Positions 51,892 to 59,597 of a DNA stretch of 64,000 nt are shown here, piece by piece (the first letter of the stretch is position 1; each line of letters begins with the position of its first letter). This DNA comes from Pedobacter boryungensis. Its GTDB lineage: Bacteria; Bacteroidota; Bacteroidia; Sphingobacteriales; Sphingobacteriaceae. The stretch lies in NCBI RefSeq assembly GCF_013204825.1, contig NZ_JABMKV010000002.1:186001-250000 (forward strand), read 5' to 3'. Both the position numbers and the translations under genes were made by a program. Below the pieces are notes generated by a model, which saw only the letters and a list, made by a program, of their open reading frames with translations, was not told the DNA's origin and did not search any database.

Positions 51892-52884
51892 TTATCTCGG
51901 AAAGATGAACATTAAACCCAATGCTAGGGTTTGACTACCTTGTATTTTTAGGTCAGTATCTCTATCATACAAACCAACTCCAGTAAGAGATACGTTCATG
52001 AAACGATTAACTTTTGCAACAAGATTTACATCTAATCTGTGATCTATATGCCCAAAATTATCATAAGGAATAAACATGTTATACCTAGTTTTTAAGGTAA
52101 TGTTTTGAAAAATTTCTTTTTCGAAACTCGTTACAATTTGAAAAGCGAGCTCATTTCTAAATTTTTTCCCTTGCTTTACTCCGAAATTGTTAGGATTAGT
52201 TTTATATAGATCGGTATCTAATACGAAGGTTTGCCTAGCCGTACCTGTACCAATACGAGTAGAGAAAAACTTATTTGGCTTGTATTCAAAACCTATTGAT
52301 TCTGTTAAATAACCAGGCGACATAAATTTAGATAATAGATTTTCTATTTCATTTCCTGCGGCGTCTTTTGGGTAAGAAAATCCTTTGTCGAATTGCGATT
52401 CGAAATTAATTGAACCGAAAAAGTACCAGTTTTTAGAAAGTTGTATTGCCGCTTTATTATCCCAATAAATGCGGTCATTAGTTTTCTTTTGTAACTGATT
52501 TTTATTTTTGACTTTGCCATATTGCAAAATAACCTCGCTCACATAGCTATAACTTTCTTTATTATATTCAGCTTTATAATTTACTAAACCCCCAATAGCT
52601 AATGAATTAACTCCACCGCCTTTCCAATTATCACTAAAAGATGCTTGGTTAATATTAATGCCAACCGACGTTTTAGTTTTCCAATAATTTATTTTTGCAT
52701 TTACTATTGCTGGATTTAATTTAACGGGTTGAAATTGCAAAGTTCCCATTCTAGAAGGCAGAGGACTGCGTTTTAATTTAATATCTAAATCTTTTGTAGG
52801 AATAGGAATGGTATCTATCTCTTGGGCGGCTAGATGTGAAGAAAGCGCAAATACGATTAAAAAGGCAAGCAGTAAGTTTTTCAT
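51892..52884 (-). CDS. DUF3078 domain protein (exported)
   Basis: A 330-residue protein with a signal peptide (NLLLAFLIVFALSSHLAAQ). The DUF3078 body is recognisable by INYWKTKTSVGININQASFSDNWKGGGVNS and a series of beta strands (YSYVSEVILQYGKVKN, RIYWDNKAAIQLSKNWYFFGSI) that suggest a small outer-membrane barrel. I use the ATG at 52884 (MKNLLL), which gives a normal signal peptide; an upstream in-frame start at 52905 adds seven residues. Function unknown. It is convergent with the DUF5916 gene. Confidence 0.88.
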   Translation of the reverse strand: MKNLLLAFLIVFALSSHLAAQEIDTIPIPTKDLDIKLKRSPLPSRMGTLQFQPVKLNPAIVNAKINYWKTKTSVGININQASFSDNWKGGGVNSLAIGGLVNYKAEYNKESYSYVSEVILQYGKVKNKNQLQKKTNDRIYWDNKAAIQLSKNWYFFGSINFESQFDKGFSYPKDAAGNEIENLLSKFMSPGYLTESIGFEYKPNKFFSTRIGTGTARQTFVLDTDLYKTNPNNFGVKQGKKFRNELAFQIVTSFEKEIFQNITLKTRYNMFIPYDNFGHIDHRLDVNLVAKVNRFMNVSLTGVGLYDRDTDLKIQGSQTLALGLMFIFPR

Positions 52885-52981
52885 TTGTATTACAAATAAA
52901 AACAAAAATTAGGCGGAATAAAAGTGATTTATCATAAAATACGTGATAACATCTTCATTAATAGCACACAAATGTTTATGG

Positions 52982-53308
52982 TTAGCGGAGAAACTTTATC
53001 CAGCTATACCATTTTCTAATGGATAAATAATTCAAATCTTTTTCAAAATGATAGGCTTCTTTCTCAAAGGAGATGTTAAAGTAGGCTAAGTAATGATTTT
53101 TATATCTAACAAGATTGATAAGGTAATTTAGGAGATATAGAAGATAAAAAGGCAAAACCAATAATTCCAGCTGTTGCTGAAGATGTATTTGCTCATGATT
53201 AATTAAAACCAAGTCTTGTTTTTGTGCTTTATTTTTTAAAATGATGAAAGGAAATATTGCCATTGCATTTGCAGATAAATTTGGCAATATAATAATCCAA
53301 GACCTCAT
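52982..53308 (-). CDS. Very small membrane protein with HExxH metallopeptidase-like motif
   Basis: A 108-residue protein with a HEQIH motif at residues 38-42 (LINHEQIHLQQQ) preceded by a hydrophobic segment (AMAIFPFIILK) and followed by a longer one (LLVLPFYLLYLLNYLINLV). A possible third ligand is Glu82 or Glu84 in SFEKEAYHFEKD. The layout mimics a stripped-down M56-type core (helix, HExxH, helix, acidic ligand). No peptidase activity is proven. Its ATG overlaps the stop of the upstream exported protein by 4 bp (ATGA), so the two are translationally coupled and may work together. Confidence 0.65.
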   Translation of the reverse strand: MRSWIIILPNLSANAMAIFPFIILKNKAQKQDLVLINHEQIHLQQQLELLVLPFYLLYLLNYLINLVRYKNHYLAYFNISFEKEAYHFEKDLNYLSIRKWYSWIKFLR

Positions 53309-54069
53309 TGATTTTGATTACTAATAGGAGAATTCATCTTTGGTAAATTTGGCAACCTAAACATAGCTGGATTTCTTTTATAGGAAGCAAAACTATTTTT
53401 GACATATTGAACGAAAGAATAATCCGATGCGGATAAAACAAATTGATAAGTTGGTCGATATTGCAACATGAAATCAGTAAGCTCTGTATCATTTGTTGAG
53501 ACAATTGATTTGATATAATCAGGCCTGAAGCGATAATCTATAATAGCTTCGCGGTAATCCCGTTCTAAAATTGCTTGTAAATGTCGAGCGTTTTTTCCTT
53601 GTCTACTTAGTAAATTATAAATGGCATCAATACCTAAACCGACTCCACCCAAACCTATATTTAATAAATCACTTGTATTACCTTTATCAAGTGCATACTT
53701 ATAATCTTTTAAAGTTTTAATGTATTGATCATCAGGACTAGGAGCTTTGCCATAAATCTTTACTGCTTTTAGTTTAATGCTTAAAGATTTTAATTGAAAA
53801 ACTATGGCATTTTGACCTTTGTAAATTACGGTATCCATTCCATAACCGCTTAGTGCAGCAAAAAGTGTATCGCCAACTTTTGCAGTACTTGTAAATTCTC
53901 CTTTATTGTTGTTATAAATGCCGTTGTCGTTTGCAGGATTGTAGATATAAACTTTTGCCAATCTCAGTTTACTATCCTTATCTACAACAAAGCCCTGCAC
54001 CGATCTAGTTTGTGCAAACAGTTGAAAACAACATAGGGTTAACAATAAGAAAAAGCCCGAGAATTTCAT
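53305..54069 (-). CDS. Exported CarboxypepD_reg-like domain protein
   Basis: A 254-residue protein with a signal peptide (FSGFFLLLTLCCFQLFAQ). It has a carboxypeptidase regulatory-like beta-sandwich (VQGFVVDKDSKLRLAKVYIYN, GEFTSTAKVGDTLFAALSGYGMDTV) and a C-terminal helical region of about 140 residues with no known domain (ILERDYREAIIDYRFRPDY). The architecture matches the product at 30677-31318. The last bases overlap the start of the mini HExxH gene by 4 bp, indicating a coupled pair. It is probably periplasmic or surface-exposed; a substrate, regulator or anchor of the small metalloprotein are all possible. Confidence 0.75.
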   Translation of the reverse strand: MKFSGFFLLLTLCCFQLFAQTRSVQGFVVDKDSKLRLAKVYIYNPANDNGIYNNNKGEFTSTAKVGDTLFAALSGYGMDTVIYKGQNAIVFQLKSLSIKLKAVKIYGKAPSPDDQYIKTLKDYKYALDKGNTSDLLNIGLGGVGLGIDAIYNLLSRQGKNARHLQAILERDYREAIIDYRFRPDYIKSIVSTNDTELTDFMLQYRPTYQFVLSASDYSFVQYVKNSFASYKRNPAMFRLPNLPKMNSPISNQNQ

Positions 54070-54119
54070 TTGTTTAACAAAGCTACAATATGTTAGAAAG
54101 AGTTATGCTCTTCTTAACA

Positions 54120-54971
54120 TTATTTAACTATCAAAAGTTTTTGACCGATTTTAATGTTGTTGTCGGTTAGCTTGTTTAAGGTCTTTAGGTCATCAACAGT
54201 TAATTTGTATTGTTGAGCAATTTTAAACAAAGTATCGCCTTGCTTAACAGTATAATAATTTTCATTGCCGATTGTAGTAGAAGATGTTGGCGGATCTTTT
54301 GGCGCTATGTCAACCGGCGTGAATTTTTTCTTTTCTATTGGAATATTTGCATTTATTTCAGTGAAAACGCGATCTTCTCTTGAAATTTTTTCCTTTTCAC
54401 TTTCAGGCTGGTCATATAGATATAATTTATATTTCTCTATAACAGTTATCAACATTTCAGGATATTTAGGATTTGTAGCGTATCCAGCAGTCCTTAATCC
54501 TTGAGCCCAATTCTTGTAATCGTTTTTATCCAATTCAAATAGAAAACTATAGCGCTTACGTTTTAAAAACTCAGAATGATCTTTGTATGATTCCCTAGCA
54601 TCTTTATACACCCTAAAACAATCGTTATTTTGATCATCATCTTTATAATACGCTTTCCCTTTCCAATCAGAAGTACATTTTATACCGAAATGATTATTGG
54701 CATATTTAGCCAAACTACTATTTCCACTACCCGACTCTAAAATACCTTGAGCTAATGTGATACTTGCTGGAATACCATAAGCATTCATTTCTTCTATCGC
54801 TACAGCCTTAAAAGCATCAATATAAGTTAAGGTTGTGTACGTTGTAAAATTTGGATTTTCTTTATTCGCAGCTTTTTCAATTTGCTTATTGTTTCTACTA
54901 TATTGTCTAGATTTACAAGCGCTAAAAAATAAAATAGCAACCGCTAAAATGAGCGTAATTTTTTTCATCAT
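54120..54971 (-). CDS. Glucosaminidase-LysM lipoprotein
   Basis: A 283-residue protein with a lipoprotein signal ending FFSAC (Cys19). A glucosaminidase (GH73-like) domain follows with IPASITLAQGILESGSGNSS, where the Glu is the likely catalytic acid, and ANNHFGIKC. A linker and one C-terminal LysM domain close the protein (YYTVKQGDTLFKIAQQYKLTVDDLKTLN). It should cleave N-acetylglucosaminyl bonds in peptidoglycan while LysM binds the wall. It overlaps the upstream paralogue by 4 bp, so the tandem pair is co-translated. The lipid anchor suggests attachment to the outer membrane. Confidence 0.92.
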   Translation of the reverse strand: MMKKITLILAVAILFFSACKSRQYSRNNKQIEKAANKENPNFTTYTTLTYIDAFKAVAIEEMNAYGIPASITLAQGILESGSGNSSLAKYANNHFGIKCTSDWKGKAYYKDDDQNNDCFRVYKDARESYKDHSEFLKRKRYSFLFELDKNDYKNWAQGLRTAGYATNPKYPEMLITVIEKYKLYLYDQPESEKEKISREDRVFTEINANIPIEKKKFTPVDIAPKDPPTSSTTIGNENYYTVKQGDTLFKIAQQYKLTVDDLKTLNKLTDNNIKIGQKLLIVK

Positions 54972-55672
54972 AATTTAATTTTTTGTCCAGGGTGCACAAC
55001 TGCTGATTTCAATCCGTTTTTCTTCATTAATGAAGATGAAGTTGTCCCAATTCTTTCTGCAATTTTATTTAAGTTTTCGCCAGCTTTAATGGTATATGTT
55101 TTACTTCTGGCTATTGATGAACGAGGTTTTGTTCGACTGCTTTTTGTTGATTTTGCCACAACCTTTGCAGCTGGAATTACAGTTTCAATATAATCATCTG
55201 GCCGGTCATCATATTGATACAATTCGTATTTCTTAATTAAGCCTATAACTTGTGTTGCCCAAGTTCGACTACTTGCATAACCTCCACGCTGAATTCCTTT
55301 AGCCCAATTTTTATAATCGTATTGGTCGTATTTACTAAATAGAACATTGAAATAAGAACGACTGTGTAAAAAGGAAACGAAGTGACTGTAAGAAGAATCG
55401 ACAGTAGGATAATCTCTATAAGATGAATTGATTTCGGTACTGCTATTAGGCCCTTTTACACCAAAATGATTATTTAAAAAACGAGCAATTTTACTTTTAC
55501 CAGCAGCAGATTCATGAATGGCAACTGCTAAAATAATACTTGCAGGAACTTGATGAATGCGCATTAATTTTTGTGCAAAATCAACGTGTTCGGCAATATA
55601 GTCTTCAGTAGTTTGAGCTTTAGCAAAAAAGCATGCTAATAGAAGTATAAATAAAGTAAATGTTTTTTTCAT
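54968..55672 (-). CDS. Glucosaminidase-LysM protein (secreted paralogue)
   Basis: A 234-residue protein with a cleavable signal peptide (TFTLFILLLACFFAKAQ), a glucosaminidase domain (VPASIILAVAIHESAAGKSKIARFLNNHFGVKG) and a C-terminal LysM (TYTIKAGENLNKIAERIGTTSSSLMKKN). It is paralogous to the lipoprotein encoded next, but is exported without a lipid anchor. The ATGA overlap (54968-54971) shows translational coupling. The two probably trim peptidoglycan at different places, periplasm or outer membrane (inference). A small GTTGG...CCAAC hairpin lies just upstream. Confidence 0.92.
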   Translation of the reverse strand: MKKTFTLFILLLACFFAKAQTTEDYIAEHVDFAQKLMRIHQVPASIILAVAIHESAAGKSKIARFLNNHFGVKGPNSSTEINSSYRDYPTVDSSYSHFVSFLHSRSYFNVLFSKYDQYDYKNWAKGIQRGGYASSRTWATQVIGLIKKYELYQYDDRPDDYIETVIPAAKVVAKSTKSSRTKPRSSIARSKTYTIKAGENLNKIAERIGTTSSSLMKKNGLKSAVVHPGQKIKL

Positions 55673-55745
55673 TTGTTAAATTGTTTTATTGCGCAATTGT
55701 TGGTTTATACCAACGTAAACTGTCAACTGACAATTGCCAACCGAA

Positions 55746-56378
55746 TTATTTTTTCCGTATTACAAAAAGCCCATCTCTAACAGGTAATATTAATTTTTCA
55801 ACTCTATTATCTGCAGCAATTAGATCATTAAAAGAGCTAATATTTTTGGTGTCTTTATCTTGAGCATTACTTAAAACTTTTCCGCTCCAAAGCACATTGT
55901 CTACAATGATAATTCCACCAGAGTTTACTTGATCAAATATTAAATCGTAATATGTTCCATTGTTTTTTTTATCAGCATCTATAAAAACTAAATCAAATGT
56001 TTCGTTACCTAAAGTTTTTAAACTCTGTTGAGCATCACCGATAATGTATTTTATTTTTGAATTTAATGGTGATTTTGCAAAATTTCTTCGAACCATTTCC
56101 TCCAATTCCGCATTAATATCTAACGTGTAAATAATCCCATTTTCAGTTAAACCCTCTGCTAAACATAAGGTTGCGTAACCTGTAAAAGTGCCAATTTCTA
56201 AAATCCTTTTAGGATTATTCATTTTGCTGAGCAAACTCAAAACACGACCCTGATAATGACCACTTAACATGCGAGGCATTAAAACTTTAAGATGAGTTTC
56301 TCTATCTATTTGCTGTAGTAATTCATTTTCTGGTTCGCAGTATTTTAACAGTAAACTCTGTAGTTCTTCGCTAATCAT
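55746..56378 (-). CDS. O-methyltransferase family protein (class I SAM-dependent)
   Basis: A 210-residue methyltransferase of the O-methyltransferase family 3 (catechol/caffeoyl-CoA type). Motifs: HLKVLMPRMLSGHYQG, SAM motif I ILEIGTFTGYATLCLAEGL, the acidic YTLDINAE, metal-binding DLVFIDADKKNNGTYYDLI and VDNVLWSGKV. The length is normal. It starts 5 bp after ruvX on the minus strand, so they form an operon, a pairing seen in other Bacteroidota. Substrate unknown. Confidence 0.92.
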   Translation of the reverse strand: MISEELQSLLLKYCEPENELLQQIDRETHLKVLMPRMLSGHYQGRVLSLLSKMNNPKRILEIGTFTGYATLCLAEGLTENGIIYTLDINAELEEMVRRNFAKSPLNSKIKYIIGDAQQSLKTLGNETFDLVFIDADKKNNGTYYDLIFDQVNSGGIIIVDNVLWSGKVLSNAQDKDTKNISSFNDLIAADNRVEKLILPVRDGLFVIRKK

Positions 56379-56383
56379 TGTAT

Positions 56384-56800
56384 TTATAAACGGTGTTGTT
56401 CCATAAAATATTGCAAAATTATTGTTGCCGCGATAGTATCAACTCTTTCTTTATCTCTTCTATCGCTCTTTTTAAACCCACTTTGCATAATGGTTCTTTC
56501 GGCTAATTTAGATGTATAACGTTCATCAATCCAATGCTGCGGAATAGTAGGGAAATGCTTTTTTAGAATAGTAGAAAAACCTTTTACATGTTGTGCAGAT
56601 TCTGAAGGCGAGCCGTCCATTTGTTTGGGTTCTCCGATTACAAAGGCTTCGATTTGCTCGGTAAGCATGTATTTTTTAAGAAAATCGATGATATCTTTTG
56701 GATGTATAGTATCCAAACCGGTTGCAATAATTTGCAGCGGATCTGTTACGGCAATGCCGATACGTTTGGTGCCATAATCAAAAGCAAGAATACGTGCCAT
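56384..56800 (-). CDS. ruvX: Putative pre-16S rRNA nuclease / Holliday junction resolvase YqgF
   Basis: A 138-residue RNase H-fold protein. Motifs: LAFDYGTKRIGIAVTDPLQIIA at the N-terminus with the first catalytic Asp, VIGEPKQMDGSPSESAQHVKGF, DERYTSKLAERTI and the C-terminal DTIAATIILQYF with the last Asp. YqgF is required for 5'-end maturation of 16S rRNA in E. coli. The length is normal. A minus-strand TATCTTTG box ends 5 nt before the ATG. It heads an operon with the O-methyltransferase. Confidence 0.95.
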   Translation of the reverse strand: MARILAFDYGTKRIGIAVTDPLQIIATGLDTIHPKDIIDFLKKYMLTEQIEAFVIGEPKQMDGSPSESAQHVKGFSTILKKHFPTIPQHWIDERYTSKLAERTIMQSGFKKSDRRDKERVDTIAATIILQYFMEQHRL

Positions 56801-56805
56801 AAAAT

Positions 56806-56813
56806 CAAAGATA
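56806..56813 (-). promoter_or_regulatory. -7 promoter box TATCTTTG of ruvX
   Basis: Minus-strand TAnnTTTG match ending 5 nt before the ATG at 56800. Candidate leaderless start. Confidence 0.55.
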
Positions 56814-56863
56814 TGATTTTTGGCGAAATTGGATTTTAAGCTACCTAATTAGTAAGACTAAAA

Positions 56864-59044
56864 CTAAGTTCCCGCCCTATTAATTTCATCATTAGCACCG
56901 CCAGTAGAACGTTTTGCAGCTTTTAATGGTTTACCAAAACGATAGCTGAAACCAGCATTAATTACTTGGCTATCTCGCCATAAAATGAAATACTCGTTTG
57001 CACCAGGGAAATCTGTCATACCCTCCATAGATTGAGTGTAAAAAATATCTCTAGCCGTTAATCTCAATGTCCCTTTTCCTTTTAGAATAGTTTTAGCTAA
57101 ACCTGCCGATACCTGTCCGGTTGGAGATAATAATTCTTGTAAATCGTTGCGATTTTTAGTGGTGTAAAATCCAGATATTTCTCCGTTTAAGGTTTTGCTT
57201 AGTTTAAATTGATTATTCATGTTCGTATGCAATTGTTTTACAGACGATTTATAATTTACGTTCTGATAACCACTTAATTTTTTATAATTAAAATTACTCT
57301 GAGCAGTTAACGACCACCACTTAACAGGAGAAACTTGTAAAGTAATGGATGCTCCAAAATTGTGCATCTGCCCAACGTTTCCTTCAGTATACACCAAAAT
57401 ATCATCTCCTTCGGATAAAAATAATTGCGAGAAATAGTTTTTAATTCCACTATAAGAAACGGCAGTTGTTAAGAGTTGCTTATATGAATGGCTTAACTCA
57501 AAATTCCATGTGTACTGAGGCAAAAAGAATGGGTTTCCTCGCTGATAGGTATATTTGTTAATGATGAAAACGAATGGATTTAATTTCTGATAAGCTGGGC
57601 GATCTATTCTACGACCTGCTGTAAAAGAAAATGAATTTGCCGAATCAACTTGATAAGATAAATATCCCGAAGGGAAAAAATCTTGATAATTTTTAGAGAA
57701 ATTACTACCAGCTTGTGAAGAGTTACCTAATTGATTGCCAGTATAATGTGTATTTTCATAACGAAGGCCAAGTTGATAACTTAAACGATTCATTTTATGC
57801 TCTAAACTACTATATACAGAATTGATGTTTTCTTTGTATAAAAAATGGTTGCTTTTTTTAAGATCTTCTTTCCAATTTGTTCCATCAAACAACTCGTAAT
57901 TTGCAGTATTGTCTGTATTAATAGATGAAGATTTAGCGCCAGCTTCAAATTTTGCATTTTTACCTAATTGTAAGATATAATCGGCCTTAGCAGAAAATAT
58001 TTCCAGTTTAGAAGGAATATCCCCTCGCGAACCTTGGTTATAAGCAACAACTCCAGTGCGTATATTTTGAAAATTTTGATCATTATCAATGCTATACTTC
58101 AGATAATCTACATCAAAGCCAATATCTTGAGTTTTAGTAATTGTGTGTCTACCATACAGATTTACGGCACCATTTCTTAATCTAAAATCGCTACCGCTGT
58201 AGGTTGTGATTGCAGAATCAATTGCTTTCTGTGCGCTTAACCAAGTCGCAATCGCATTCCCAGCGCCTTTGCGGGTTACTAAATTACCAGAGAGCGTAAG
58301 TCCAAAAGTTGTTTTTTCTGATGCATAGAAATCCAATCCAGTTTTAAGAGAGTTGTTATGGCCCTCATTTCCTAAATAGGAGGGTTGGTCTAGTACAGCT
58401 GAAACAGCACCTTGATTATCAAAATATTGACGATATGCATAAATCGAGGTGAAATTTTTATTGTAGTTGAATCCATAATTCATAAATGTGTTTATTCGAC
58501 CTTTTCTAAAATTTAAAACCAATGAATTATTGTTTTTCAAATATTTTCCCTGTCCGATATTGGTTAAAAAATTGCCATTAAATCCTTCTTGTTTGTTCTT
58601 TTTGGTTTTAATGTTGATGATGCCTGCATTTCCGCTTGCATCATATTTTGCCGATGGACTCGTAATTAATTCAATCTGATTTACTTGCGAAGAACTCATA
58701 CTCCCCAACAAATTACTTAACTCGGTTCCTGATAAATAAGTTGGTTTATCATCTATTAGTACCAAAACACTTGATTTACCTTGTAAACTTATCCCACCAT
58801 TTTTATCTACCATCACGCCAGGAGATTTTTCTAATACTTCTAAAACTGTAGTTCCAGCATTGGTAATTGCAGCATCCACATTTACAATTGTTTTTCCTTG
58901 TTTACGTTCAATCAATTGTTTTTTCCCTGTTATAGTTACTTCTTGTAGTTTTTTTGCACTCGTGTCAGGTTTTACGGTTTGTGCCATTAAGGCACTATAA
59001 TTTATAAAGGATAATATAAAAAAGTATTTAATTAATGATTTCAT
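56864..59044 (-). CDS. TonB-receptor-like outer-membrane beta-barrel protein
   Basis: A 726-residue exported protein with a signal peptide (KYFFILSFINYSALMAQ), no CarboxypepD_reg domain, and a plug directly at the mature N-terminus (LQEVTITGKKQLIERKQGKTIVNVDAAIT, VLEVLEKSPGVMVDKNGGISLQG, SSVLVLIDDKPTYLSGTELSNLL, SPSAKYDASGNAGIINIKTKK). A barrel of about 550 residues follows. This is the outer-membrane beta-barrel family related to TonB-dependent receptors. It begins 4 bp after the MarR gene, in the same operon, so its expression is presumably controlled by that regulator. Substrate unknown. Confidence 0.9.
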   Translation of the reverse strand: MKSLIKYFFILSFINYSALMAQTVKPDTSAKKLQEVTITGKKQLIERKQGKTIVNVDAAITNAGTTVLEVLEKSPGVMVDKNGGISLQGKSSVLVLIDDKPTYLSGTELSNLLGSMSSSQVNQIELITSPSAKYDASGNAGIINIKTKKNKQEGFNGNFLTNIGQGKYLKNNNSLVLNFRKGRINTFMNYGFNYNKNFTSIYAYRQYFDNQGAVSAVLDQPSYLGNEGHNNSLKTGLDFYASEKTTFGLTLSGNLVTRKGAGNAIATWLSAQKAIDSAITTYSGSDFRLRNGAVNLYGRHTITKTQDIGFDVDYLKYSIDNDQNFQNIRTGVVAYNQGSRGDIPSKLEIFSAKADYILQLGKNAKFEAGAKSSSINTDNTANYELFDGTNWKEDLKKSNHFLYKENINSVYSSLEHKMNRLSYQLGLRYENTHYTGNQLGNSSQAGSNFSKNYQDFFPSGYLSYQVDSANSFSFTAGRRIDRPAYQKLNPFVFIINKYTYQRGNPFFLPQYTWNFELSHSYKQLLTTAVSYSGIKNYFSQLFLSEGDDILVYTEGNVGQMHNFGASITLQVSPVKWWSLTAQSNFNYKKLSGYQNVNYKSSVKQLHTNMNNQFKLSKTLNGEISGFYTTKNRNDLQELLSPTGQVSAGLAKTILKGKGTLRLTARDIFYTQSMEGMTDFPGANEYFILWRDSQVINAGFSYRFGKPLKAAKRSTGGANDEINRAGT

Positions 59045-59048
59045 TGTG

Positions 59049-59477
59049 TTATTTGCAGTTTTCTATAATTTGTTGAAGTAAGCTTTTCATTTGGTGAACG
59101 GTTTCCTCATTAATATTTTCTAGGGCAGTAGTTCTATTTTGAACAGCAATTTCGTTTACATCCATAGTTATTTTCTTACCACTTTCAGTTAGTGTTAAAT
59201 TTACTCTTCTCCTATCTGAAGGATGAGTTTCACGAACTAAATAATTAGCACTTATCAATAATTGGATAATACGTGTGATAGATGCGTTATCTTTAAACAC
59301 AATTTTGCTAATGTCATTTTGAGTGATGTCTGGATTTTCAGAGACACTCTTTAAAATTAACCATTGGTCTATTGTGATATCATATCCTGCTTTGCGTACA
59401 TTTCGTTGTGCAAATTGATTATAGGTTCTAAAACATTTATCTAAAGTGTAAAGCAGTGTGTCGTTTAATTTTTCCAT
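59049..59477 (-). CDS. MarR family transcriptional regulator
   Basis: A 142-residue winged-helix regulator: DITIDQWLILKSVSENPDITQNDISKIVFKDNASITRIIQLLISANYLVRETHPSDRRRVNLTLTESGKK is the canonical MarR DNA-binding domain with the DxRxR wing. N- and C-terminal helices form the dimer interface. It lies 4 bp upstream of the outer-membrane barrel gene, indicating a regulator-target operon. A TTGATATATCAA palindrome in the promoter region fits autoregulation. The ligand is unknown. Confidence 0.94.
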   Translation of the reverse strand: MEKLNDTLLYTLDKCFRTYNQFAQRNVRKAGYDITIDQWLILKSVSENPDITQNDISKIVFKDNASITRIIQLLISANYLVRETHPSDRRRVNLTLTESGKKITMDVNEIAVQNRTTALENINEETVHQMKSLLQQIIENCK

Positions 59478-59488
59478 AATTTCTTAAA

Positions 59489-59496
59489 CAAAAATA
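59489..59496 (-). promoter_or_regulatory. -7 promoter box TATTTTTG of the marR-like operon
   Basis: Minus-strand TAnnTTTG match, 11 nt before the ATG at 59477. The palindrome at 59515-59526 occupies its -33 region. Confidence 0.5.
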
Positions 59497-59514
59497 TAAA
59501 TGCGTAATCAATAA

Positions 59515-59526
59515 TTGATATATCAA
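59515..59526. promoter_or_regulatory. Candidate MarR operator TTGATATATCAA
   Basis: A perfect 12-bp palindrome, extended imperfectly by AATAATT and CAATTATT on the two sides. It lies at the -33 position of the marR-like promoter and between divergent genes, so it could also affect holB. Confidence 0.6.
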
Positions 59527-59597
59527 CAATTATTTTACAAAAGCCTTTACTTCTTGTTCTTTGTTCATTTCTCCAAACTATTTCTTATTTTGCACCA

